Below, one piece after another: positions 36,401 through 45,045 of a DNA stretch of 64,000 nt. This DNA comes from Uranotaenia lowii. Taxonomy: Eukaryota; Arthropoda; Insecta; Diptera; Culicidae. Numbering within the stretch: position 1 is the first letter of the stretch; the number at the start of each line of letters is the position of its first letter. The stretch spans positions 23,150,444 through 23,214,443 of the forward strand of contig NC_073692.1 in assembly GCF_029784155.1 (NCBI RefSeq), given 5' to 3'. The position numbers were made by a program, and so were the translations under genes. The notes under the pieces were generated by a model that had not been told where the DNA came from, searched no databases, and saw only the letters and a list, made by a program, of their open reading frames with translations.

Positions 36401-38380
36401 ATGGATATGGCTCATCTGCTACTCCAGTATTATTCGCTGAATGGTGCTCATCTGACCGTCGACGAGTTGGAACATGAGCTAATCCTTCGGGGTGAAACAA
36501 TTACTGGCACCCGCAAGCAACAGGAACGCGCGTTGAGATCGTTGCTGAAAGAAGAGAAAAACAAAGAAGATATTAGTTATGATTTTGTTGGTGATTCTGT
36601 TTCAGAAGAGTTAGAGGTTTGCGTCGATAAAGTCAACAGCATCAAAGCACATCTGGATAGAAGAGGATCGAAAAAGGCACCTGAGCAAGGCTACAAAACC
36701 AGGCTCATTCATTTACTATTCCGCTTGAACAGATTGAGGAAATTTGCTCCGGATAGTAATTTGAATGAACTTGCGGCAACAGCAAATGAATGCGTACGCT
36801 CGCTCAACGTGTTTTTCTCGCTGTCCTCTCATATCCCAGAAGTACGCAGAGCTGAAATGGAAATCATCAACAGCAGTATTAATCAGCTGCGGGCTGAAGA
36901 TGCGGAAGTCATCCCCGAAGTAGAAAGTGTTCCAACTCAGAGGGAAATCAATTTGCCATCCGTACCGGAACAAATTGAAATTGAGCAAGCGGGGGAGAAA
37001 AATGAGCAGATTTCGAGTAATTTGGTAGCTGTCAACGTGTCTAAATCGGAGTTCGATAAAGTTGTTCTCGAAAACAGACAGCTTTCATCGGTCGTCGAGC
37101 AGCTAGTTAAGCGCATCCAAATTCTCGAAACAAACTTAACGGCGAAAAAACAGGTTACGCAATACAGAACAGCTCTCAGTGACGGTTTCGATGATCAAAG
37201 ATTAGAAAGCAGCGAGAAATCGCAAGAAGATCCTAAAAATTTCTTGGATTGGATCAAAGAAAGAAATGAGTCACTGAGTAGCGTGAGGGGCGTAGAGCTG
37301 AACAAGCCAAAAGAGCTTGAACGTCAATCGAACATATCTGAGCGTGTTAAAGACTTTGGTCCGCGCGATAATAGTAGTAGGTTGCCCATTTATAAATGGA
37401 AAATTTCCTACGATGGGCTAGATAATGGTAGGCAGTTAAATGAGTTTTTAAGAGAAGTAGAATTTAACGCGAAAGCAGGCGGGTTTTCTGAAACCGAGTT
37501 GCTCCAAAATGCCCACCACTTGTTAACACACAAGGCAAGGTCGTGGCTGATGGAGATCAACGGCAACAATCAAATGAGAAGTTGGAAGGAGTTGGTTAAC
37601 GAATTAAAATTAGAGTTCTTACCCTACGACATCGATTTTGTCTACGAAAGACAAGCCAACGGTCGAAAACAAGGCCAACGTGAGAGGTTCCAGGACTTCT
37701 ATTTAGAAATGGCTAAAATCTTCCGTGGGATGTCCGAGCCATGGTCTGAGCGAAGGCGTTTTGAAGTCCTTTTCCGCAATACGAGGGAAGATTGCCGTAT
37801 CGCAATGCTAGCAGCCAACGTCGACTCCATCGCAAAGATGCGAGAATTCGGCAAGAAGTTCGACGCGATAAATTGGCAAGTCTATCGACGCAAGGAGGTC
37901 AGGCCAGGGTTCCGGACGGAGCACGTAGACGAAGTAAGCAGCAACATACCTGAAACAGAAGAAAAAACATATCAGTATCAAGACAAAAACAGATTTCAAA
38001 ATTACTCCAATCAAGACCGGAATCGCAATACAAACAGGGAGAAGCCACAAAAATTTTGGAAAGGGAATTACAAAAATGAAGATAGAAAAAAACAAAATAA
38101 ACCTACGTCCTATGAGAGATCAACCCAAAATTTTAAAGAAAACAATTTTGAAAATGACCCACAACCAGGCCCTAGCCAAACTTCTGCTCTTCAGCGCATA
38201 GTGAGCGCATACATTCCATTAAAACGGAACGTGTGCATGAACTGTCACGACGAAGGGCACAAGTTTGAGCAGTGTAGGGAAAAACTAAATGTATTTTGTC
38301 AAAATTGTGGCTTTCCAGGATTTTTAACGCGAGAATGCCCGTATTGCGCGCTAAAAAACGCGAAAAGGACTTCTCAGTGA
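36401..38380 (+). CDS. gag: Gag polyprotein of the LTR retrotransposon
   Basis: An intact 659-codon frame starting MDMAHLLLQYYS, 559 bp after the 5' LTR. It would form the virus-like particle and bind genomic RNA in the cytoplasm. The N-terminal half is charged, with a leucine-rich probable coiled coil at residues 215-250. A capsid-like retrotransposon Gag domain spans about residues 327-495 (LPIYKWKISYDG through the AMLAANVDSIAKM segment). It is followed by an Asn/Gln/Lys-rich basic linker. The C-terminal nucleocapsid has a standard knuckle CMNCHDEGHKFEQC (612-625) and a second, CQNCGFPGFLTREC (633-646), in which the His is replaced by Phe. The stop at 38378 lies within the frameshift stem-loop, and pol overlaps the end of gag by 85 bp in the -1 frame. 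Confidence 0.93.
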   Translation: MDMAHLLLQYYSLNGAHLTVDELEHELILRGETITGTRKQQERALRSLLKEEKNKEDISYDFVGDSVSEELEVCVDKVNSIKAHLDRRGSKKAPEQGYKTRLIHLLFRLNRLRKFAPDSNLNELAATANECVRSLNVFFSLSSHIPEVRRAEMEIINSSINQLRAEDAEVIPEVESVPTQREINLPSVPEQIEIEQAGEKNEQISSNLVAVNVSKSEFDKVVLENRQLSSVVEQLVKRIQILETNLTAKKQVTQYRTALSDGFDDQRLESSEKSQEDPKNFLDWIKERNESLSSVRGVELNKPKELERQSNISERVKDFGPRDNSSRLPIYKWKISYDGLDNGRQLNEFLREVEFNAKAGGFSETELLQNAHHLLTHKARSWLMEINGNNQMRSWKELVNELKLEFLPYDIDFVYERQANGRKQGQRERFQDFYLEMAKIFRGMSEPWSERRRFEVLFRNTREDCRIAMLAANVDSIAKMREFGKKFDAINWQVYRRKEVRPGFRTEHVDEVSSNIPETEEKTYQYQDKNRFQNYSNQDRNRNTNREKPQKFWKGNYKNEDRKKQNKPTSYERSTQNFKENNFENDPQPGPSQTSALQRIVSAYIPLKRNVCMNCHDEGHKFEQCREKLNVFCQNCGFPGFLTRECPYCALKNAKRTSQ

Positions 38381-41300
38381 GGCGAGAAAGTCTCAACAGC
38401 CCAGTAAGACCTCACAGAACGTGCCAAACTTCCGAAATTCTCAATAGTCTCGGCTTTTCACGAGTGGCGGGGGAAGTTGCCGAAAGTGATGAGATAGCAT
38501 CAATGCTTGTCACTCTAAGCAATGACCCTAGACCGTTTGCAAAAGTCGAGATTCTTGGAATTTCTGTGACTGGTCTGCTAGACAGTGGTGCAGCGAAAAC
38601 GATTCTCGGGATTGGAGGTAAAAATCTTATTGACAAATTGAAACTAAAAATAAAACCATCAACACTCTCCTTAAAAACTGCCTCGGGGCAAAACCTGCAA
38701 GTATTAGGTTCTTGTGACGTACCGATTTCGTTCAATGGCATGACAAGGATCCTTTCAGTTGTCATTGCTCCAGATCTCAATCGCCGATGCATTTACGGAT
38801 ACGATTTTTGGCAACTGTTTGGGATTCGTCCGACCATTGACGAATTCGTGGAAGTCATCGAAGAGCCTAATCCGGAAAACGATCTGGGTAATGAGGACGA
38901 GATCAATATGGAACAAAAATCCCGTTTAGAAGAGGTCAAAGGGTGGTTTTTGGTAGCAGAACCGGGGAATCTTAGAGCAACACACCTTATGGAACACAAA
39001 ATTGAAATCAAGGAGGAATTCAAGGATGCTGATCCGGTTCGTAAGAATCCGTATCCTTGGAGCCCCGAGATACAGAAGAAAATCCATAAGGCTGTGGACA
39101 ATATGGTTCTGGAGGGGATCATAGAGCCTGCAGAATCAGATTGGGCTCTTCCTGTGGTTCCTGTTACCAAAAAGAACAGTGAGGAGGTTCGTTTATGCCT
39201 GGATGCCCGAAAGCTGAACGAACGAACGAAACGAGATGCCTACCCTTTGCCTCATCAAAATAGGATTTTAAGCCATCTTGGTCCGTTCGAGTTCCTGTCA
39301 ACCATCGATCTTACCCAGGCGTTTTTGCAGGTCCCGTTGGCAGAAGAGTCGAGAGACTACACATCCTTCTCAATACCTGGAAAAGGTTTGTTCAGGTTCC
39401 GGAGGCTGCCTTTCGGTCTCGTTAATTCCGCAGCATGCCTTTGCAAGCTTCTTGACCGCGTTCTGGGCCATGGAGCTTTGGAACCGTATGTTTTCGTATA
39501 TTTAGACGACATAGTGGTCATCAGCCAGACATTCGACGAGCACATTGAGAGACTTGCCGATTTGGCACAACGGTTAAGGGAAGCAAACTTGTCCATTAAC
39601 TTAGAAAAGTCTCGATTCTGCTGCAGAGAATTGCCCTATTTGGGCTACATCCTTTCTCGAGAAGGACTCCGGCCTAACCCGGATCGCGTTCAAGCGATCC
39701 TGGGGTTTGAGGCCCCAAACTCAGTGCGATCACTACGCCGATTCCTCGGTATGGTCAACTATTACCGGAGGTTCATCGACGGATTTAGTGAGCTCACTGG
39801 ACCGTTGACCGATTTGTTGAAAAACAAACCGAAAAAGGTTCAGTGGGGTCCTGCAGCAGAATCAGCATTCCGGGCCATTAAGGAAAAGCTAATTACAGCT
39901 CCCGTAATGGCCAATCCGGACTTTAACCTTCCGTTCAGTGTCCAAACGGACGCGAGCGATGTTGCTCTTGCCGGTGTCTTAACCCAATGTCATGCAGGAG
40001 TTGAAAAAGTGATCGCTTTTCATTCCGAAAAGCTGCGAGGAGCCGAGCTCAACTACCACGCAGCGGAAAAAGAGGGATTAGCAGCTCTGCGGTGCATAGA
40101 GAAGTTTCGCTGCTACATTGAAGGATCCAGGTTCACGCTAGTGACAGACTCATCGGCACTCTCATTCATTATGAGAGCTAAATGGAAGTCCTCCTCGCGG
40201 CTGAGTAGGTGGAGCATCACCCTCCAGCAATATGACATGGAAGTAAGACACCGGAAAGGCAAAGACAATGTGGTGGCTGATGCCCTGTCTCGTTCCATAG
40301 AATCGATAGAATCGACGGAAGACGCTTGGTACTCAAACCTGTTCAAAGCTGTTGAAAACGATCCGGAGAACTACATAGATTTTCGGATCGAGGGCAACAG
40401 ATTGTTCAAGTTTGTGTCTTCAAGATCAGATGTTTTGGACTATCGATTCGAATGGAAGGAGTGTGTCCCTAAATATGCTCGAAACCGTCTTATGAAGGAA
40501 GAGCACGACGAAAACATGCATATCGGTTTCGAAAAATGCCTAGGAAAAGTCAAGCAAAGGTACTACTGGCCCAGAATGTACGCAGACTTGAAAAAGTACA
40601 TTGGGAGCTGCGAAGCTTGCAAAGAGAATAAGCACTCGACGTTATCAGTTACCCCGGAAATGGGAAAACAACGGATCGCCGCAAAACCCTTTCATATAAT
40701 CTGCATGGACTATATACAGTCTCTACCTCGGAGCAAGCATGGCAATGCACACTTGTTAGTGGTCATGGACCTATTTTCTAAGTACTGCATGCTTGTTCCG
40801 GTGAAGAAAATAAGCAGTATTAGCCTGTGCAGCATTCTAGAAGAAAGATGGTTTAGGAAGTTCGCTGTTCCCCAATTCGTGATAACTGATAACGCATCGT
40901 CATTTCATGCCAAAGAATTCCAAGAACTGCTGAAAAGGTTCGAAGTCCAACACTGGGCAAACGCACGCCACCGGAGTCAGGCCAATCCAACGGAACGCCT
41001 GAACAGGACCATAAACGCGATGATTCGGTCATATGTGCGTGTGGATCAGAAAATCTGGGATTCGAGAGTGGGCGAGATAGAGTTCGTGTTAAACACCACT
41101 ATGCACAGTTCAACTAAATTGTCACCACATCGCATAATCTTTGGGCATGAAATGATCGTTCGAGGCTCGGATCATATGTTGGAAGATCCAGAAGAAATGG
41201 ATGAAGAAGAAAGAGTAGAACGAATGAAATCTATTTGCAAGAAAACCTACGACTTCGTGAGAGATAATCTCAAAAAAACCCACGAAACCACAAAAAAACA

Positions 41301-41526
41301 ATATGACCTGAGACACAAAAGATATTCGCCCTCGTTTGATATTGGCCAAAGAGTTTTCAAACGAACTTTTAATTTGTCTTCGGCGGGTAAAGCATTTAAT
41401 GCAAAACTAGGCCCTCAGTATTTGCCTTGCGTTATTATAGCGAAAAAAGGAACCAGCTCTTATGAAGTAGCTGACCTAAAAGGAAAATCGCTAGGTATAT
41501 TCTCTGCGGCTGACCTCAGAACGTAA
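38296..41526 (+). CDS. pol: Pol polyprotein (protease, reverse transcriptase, RNase H, integrase)
   Basis: An intact open frame of 1076 codons in the -1 frame to gag. The ATG at 38296 is probably not used, since a Gag-Pol fusion via the slippery site at 38353 would enter pol at residue 22. Protease active site is DSGA at residues 96-99. Reverse transcriptase follows from about 240, with YLDD at 402-405. RNase H (TDASDVALAG) starts near 552. Integrase has an HHCC finger (H737, H742, C772, C775) and catalytic D805, D865 and E900, with 34 residues between the last two. A C-terminal tail of about 170 residues follows. All catalytic residues are present and there is no internal stop, so this copy could supply enzymes for itself and related copies. 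Confidence 0.95.
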   Translation: MSKLWLSRIFNARMPVLRAKKREKDFSVRRESLNSPVRPHRTCQTSEILNSLGFSRVAGEVAESDEIASMLVTLSNDPRPFAKVEILGISVTGLLDSGAAKTILGIGGKNLIDKLKLKIKPSTLSLKTASGQNLQVLGSCDVPISFNGMTRILSVVIAPDLNRRCIYGYDFWQLFGIRPTIDEFVEVIEEPNPENDLGNEDEINMEQKSRLEEVKGWFLVAEPGNLRATHLMEHKIEIKEEFKDADPVRKNPYPWSPEIQKKIHKAVDNMVLEGIIEPAESDWALPVVPVTKKNSEEVRLCLDARKLNERTKRDAYPLPHQNRILSHLGPFEFLSTIDLTQAFLQVPLAEESRDYTSFSIPGKGLFRFRRLPFGLVNSAACLCKLLDRVLGHGALEPYVFVYLDDIVVISQTFDEHIERLADLAQRLREANLSINLEKSRFCCRELPYLGYILSREGLRPNPDRVQAILGFEAPNSVRSLRRFLGMVNYYRRFIDGFSELTGPLTDLLKNKPKKVQWGPAAESAFRAIKEKLITAPVMANPDFNLPFSVQTDASDVALAGVLTQCHAGVEKVIAFHSEKLRGAELNYHAAEKEGLAALRCIEKFRCYIEGSRFTLVTDSSALSFIMRAKWKSSSRLSRWSITLQQYDMEVRHRKGKDNVVADALSRSIESIESTEDAWYSNLFKAVENDPENYIDFRIEGNRLFKFVSSRSDVLDYRFEWKECVPKYARNRLMKEEHDENMHIGFEKCLGKVKQRYYWPRMYADLKKYIGSCEACKENKHSTLSVTPEMGKQRIAAKPFHIICMDYIQSLPRSKHGNAHLLVVMDLFSKYCMLVPVKKISSISLCSILEERWFRKFAVPQFVITDNASSFHAKEFQELLKRFEVQHWANARHRSQANPTERLNRTINAMIRSYVRVDQKIWDSRVGEIEFVLNTTMHSSTKLSPHRIIFGHEMIVRGSDHMLEDPEEMDEEERVERMKSICKKTYDFVRDNLKKTHETTKKQYDLRHKRYSPSFDIGQRVFKRTFNLSSAGKAFNAKLGPQYLPCVIIAKKGTSSYEVADLKGKSLGIFSAADLRT
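38353..38392 (+). promoter_or_regulatory. -1 programmed frameshift signal between gag and pol
   Basis: A AAA AAC (38353-38359) is a canonical slippery heptamer in the gag frame (CTA AAA AAC). Eight nt later, a stem GACTTCTC (38368-38375) pairs with GAGAAAGTC (38384-38392), with one bulged A, closing an 8-nt loop. The gag TGA stop lies in this stem-loop. Slipping back one base continues directly into the pol frame. Spacing and structure fit retroviral-type frameshifting, which sets the Gag to Gag-Pol ratio. Confidence 0.85.
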
Positions 41527-43197
41527 GTGCCACCAAAATAAGCGTCCAGAATGATAAAAAAATCGTTCAGTAGATCGAAGCAAAGTTAAAAAAAAAAACA
41601 TCCGGTTACCGATCAACTTTCCTAAAATTTCGGGAATTCTACAAACCGACAACAAACTTGGTCGCTGAAGTCGTTTGTGATTTACATCTCACAAAAAAAA
41701 AAAAAACTTTCACTGGTGCCTAACTTGCATGCAAGTTCATGTGAACACTATCTGAACATGCAAGGCAAGTTAGACAAATCAGCTCCCAGTACAAGAAAAA
41801 AGTTATAAATATAACAACGAAAGTAGGAAGAGGGCCAAAAGGGCTAAAAATTAGGATGCAAGTTCGTCAGAACATCATCTGAACTTGCGATGCAAATTGT
41901 TGAAATTAAAGCTGCCAAAATAAAATTTAAAAAAAAAAACATCGCAGCATTTTACTCAAAAATGAACAAAGATTCATATTTTGGAACATCCCCGAAGGAA
42001 AGTTGGTCCGATTGTTTACCGTTTCCGTTATACGTCGCAGTAAATAACACAATATTTTGCGAAATAAGAATAAGAACTCACCATAAATGCTAGTCTGCCC
42101 TGAGACCACGTACTTCGAATTTCACCAACGAGAAAAATATCGACGTAGTGGCAACAAAATCAGCTGTTTCAATTTATCCTCATCCTGTGATTCCGAAAAA
42201 CATCGCATGCATGCATGTGCCTGATTGAATTCAGCACAACACAAAGCCATAGTCTCCATAATTCCCATCCTGGGAGCAAGCAGAACATCGCCAACCATAA
42301 AGATCCAGCAGGCCATAAAAACATCGCACGAACGCACTCGGATGAAACCTGGTCGACCTAAAATTAAGTAAATTTTACAATACTTTTAACTTCAAATGAA
42401 CATGGAAAACGTGCACAATTTTACCATGAATAAAACACCAATATCCACAAAGTACTGTAAGGCGCCTACTTACCTGAGGGTTCCACCAGATTCCGTCCGA
42501 GTTCTGCGTCATCCATCCATCCATCTTACCGACTTTTTCCACGTTGCACTAATGAAAATCCGTTTGACAGGTATCGGTTGCGTTGCTTTTTGCGCTAACC
42601 GCAACTGATCGTTTTTGTGTCATTTTAGAAAAAGTAGGTCAAAATCAGCTCCCAGTAAGAAAAATGTTATTCGTCATGTCGTTTTGTTGCGTTACGAAAG
42701 ATTTTAATGCTAAGGTGGTTCAAAATTAGTTTTTAAGATTATTTATGTTTAAATTATCACTTTTTAGCATGTTTTATTTGTATTTATTATTTTAATTCGT
42801 ACGCTTTAAATGTTTTACTTTGATTCTCATTGGAGGGGGTTATATGCAAATGCCGTGGGATCGCTGGAGACCGGAGTTGCAAAACGTTGATGGTCAGTAG
42901 AAGGCCATAAACCTTTAAACTGCGTGGAGTCGATATTTATTATTGATGATGATACCCTATGACCCCGACTCACGTTGCATTGCGTATTGGTCACTCATTT
43001 CGATGTGGGCGGCCTGATTTAAATCCAAAAGCATGAAGAGTTCGAGACTTGTCTATTGTAAAAAAAAGAGTACGTTGTCATTGCGCGGGCAGGAAGTGTC
43101 TGGTTCAGCAGGTACGCAACTGATTTGCTGCTTCAAATGTTGTAAACTGAAAAAATATTAGCTTGCTAATATTTTTTCTACCCGAGCCGTGCGAGAG
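41527..43197 (+). other. LTR-retrotransposon 3' non-coding region, no env
   Basis: 1.67 kb between the pol stop and the 3' LTR. ORFs are at most 71 codons, without motifs. It contains two hairpins built on GCAAGTTC...GAAC(T)TGC (41719-41775 and 41862-41895) and a direct repeat of AATCAGCTCCCAGTA at 41780 and 42637. A perfect 28-bp palindrome is at 43150-43177. No convincing polypurine tract adjoins the LTR. Confidence 0.7.
43150..43177. repeat. Perfect 13-bp stem palindrome next to the 3' LTR
   Basis: AAAAAATATTAGC, TT, GCTAATATTTTTT: a 13-bp perfect stem with a 2-nt loop ending 20 bp before the 3' LTR, where a polypurine tract would normally prime plus-strand synthesis. Confidence 0.85.
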
Positions 43198-44199
43198 TGT
43201 AACCAGTGCGTTGTGTGAGAAGCCCAAGGTCAGTGAGAACCATCGTAGTACATAAATGTAAATGTGCACAGGAAGCGCTGTGTGGAGTGGAGGCGGACCG
43301 TACCCTAAACCACTGACGCCATACGCAAATAATGGCTAAGGTAATGGACGGGCAATACGCTGACGAACAGATGGCGCTGATCGAACGCACAAATGGGCAG
43401 CCATAGGCGGGCTTCGAAAAAGGCGCAATGGGGCGGAATTCCAGGATGAGCCGAAAGTCCGGATCCGGGGCAATGGCCGACAGCTAATGCGATCACTCCA
43501 CAAAGAACAACCAAACGATACGGTACTGTGTTCTCGTAAGTGCATACGTAGTGACTAGCACATTGTAACCAGGTGAGAAGTGATCGCTGCCCCGGAATCC
43601 ATAGAACCATGGACAGGCCCTCAGGAATATAAAACCTAATCCGCTCTTGTTTTGTCCCATTGCGCCAACAGGACCCCTTTTTGTTTTACCGATTGGTTCG
43701 TTGGAGTTCGGAGGACGTGAGGCGTTAAGAAACCGGAGGCAAACCTACAGCTACACAAGGTAAGCCCCGGAAGGCCTCAGCTCAACCGGGAACGATACTT
43801 ACCACATCCAGGCAGCCGTCAACGCCGTGTGGCCCGAAGGTTGCAGAACGTCCGGGAAGGAGAAGAGGAAGTTGCGCCGAAGACCGACCGAACAACATAC
43901 CACGCGCCGCTGTACAGTCCGGAAAGGAGAGCGGAAGCGAGGAAGGTACGGAGTCAGAAGCCCAAGGTGTCCCGATCAGCTTTAACCAAGGTAGGACTGA
44001 AAAATCCCTGATTCGTCTCGGTTGAAAGTGCGGGTGAAATAAAACCATTTTGTCGACAATACTACAATAAACGGGAAAGTTCGTTTCTACTAAGCGCAGT
44101 GTTTTCTTGTTGCAAGCTAGAACGCGGATAGCCGGCCCTGAGGCTTCTAGAGGGGGAATCTCATTGGTGCTGGGCAGGCTAACCAACCATAAGGTTATA
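43198..44199 (+). repeat. 3' LTR (1002 bp)
   Basis: Near-identical to the 5' LTR. It differs by two visible substitutions and a 20-bp extra segment CTCGTAAGTGCATACGTAGT at about 43532-43551. TATAAAA is at 43628 and AATAAA at 44038. The element ends at GGTTATA (44199) before the AACT target duplication. Confidence 0.95.
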
Positions 44200-44373
44200 A
44201 ACTTGATAAAAGGCGGTGTATATATGTTAGTGTTTGACTTCGAAACGAGAAAGCCGATAAGTTCAGAAACGCGGATTTGGTCTCCCATCACGGGTATAGC
44301 CTTAGTTGCAGGTCCAGATGGAAAGGATGGCCAAAGACTTCAGGTGGACTTTATGGCATAGGGCTTCTAAGTA

Positions 44374-44635
44374 CACAGCAAAAATTATTTCCTGTAAAAT
44401 TACGCAAATGTCCTGTAACAAAAAGGAGCAGGACATTTACCGTTATTTTATAGGTCGAAAACGTGACATTTAATTTTTAGTGTACAACTTTTTTACAGGA
44501 CATTTGCTGTAATAATAAATGAATCTTCGTTAAGGAAAACAATTTAAAATTACAGGTTTTTCTGACTACAGGTGATTTATTTTAAAGGTTGCAGTTTTCA
44601 GTGACACGTAATAATAGTCAAAAATTTTTTCTGTG
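44374..44635. mobile_element. 262-bp MITE with TA flanks
   Basis: Left end CACAGCAAAAATTATTT and right end CAAAAATTTTTTCTGTG are imperfect inverted repeats flanked by TA (44372-44373 and 44636-44637). The interior contains repeated CAGGACATTT and its complement, so it is partly palindromic. No ORF. It lies 170 bp right of the LTR element. Confidence 0.7.
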
Positions 44636-44637
44636 TA

Positions 44638-45043
44638 TCTACAGTCGACCAATGGACTCATGGACCTGATTTTTTTGGGTTGTGACAAACACATCAAATA
44701 TGATTTTACTAAAAATAAGATAGTTGGCATTAGAGATCTTCTATTTCTTCCATCTTAACGTCCCTTATGTTTTGAGTCAATACAGAGGATGTTACCAGAT
44801 GAAGAATTATAAGATCGTTTTCATATAGGGGTCTCTCTGTTTTTCAAAAGTCACCAATGGCTGCCGGACATCAGTCCACTTATCATTTCTAGGGCTAATC
44901 TGAATGAACCCGAATGAAATCCGGGAAGTTTCAAACAATATCTGGGCATCCCAGCCAGATTAGACTTATCTTGAATTCTTTATTGGATTTATGGGCAATC
45001 CTGAAATAGCAGGAAAATCTGGAATAAACAATAATCAAAGCAC
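44638..45043. other. Non-coding spacer, no recognised feature
   Basis: About 400 bp of unassigned sequence between the small MITE and the DD37E transposon. Confidence 0.4.
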
Positions 45044-45045
45044 TA

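Larger units (their letters stand above)
34860..44199 (+). mobile_element. Complete Ty3/gypsy-type LTR retrotransposon, 9.34 kb
   Basis: Two long terminal repeats (34860-35841 and 43198-44199) flank gag, pol with protease-RT-RNaseH-integrase order, and a 1.7-kb non-coding tail. LTR ends are TGTAACC...GGTTATA, and AACT (or AAACT) flanks both sides (34856-34859 and 44200-44203) as a target duplication. The integrase after RNase H is the Ty3/gypsy order. No env-like ORF follows pol. Both ORFs are intact and the LTRs nearly identical, so the insertion is recent and the copy may be active. Osvaldo/Ulysses-like affinity is possible from the long LTRs and large Gag, but that is a guess. Confidence 0.95.

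Noticed and set aside
38296..38298. ATG at 38296 as the true pol start
   Set aside because: It lies before the slippery site inside gag; frameshift fusion explains pol expression better.
41527..43197. env gene downstream of pol
   Set aside because: No ORF above 71 codons, no signal peptide or membrane segment; not an endogenous retrovirus with envelope.
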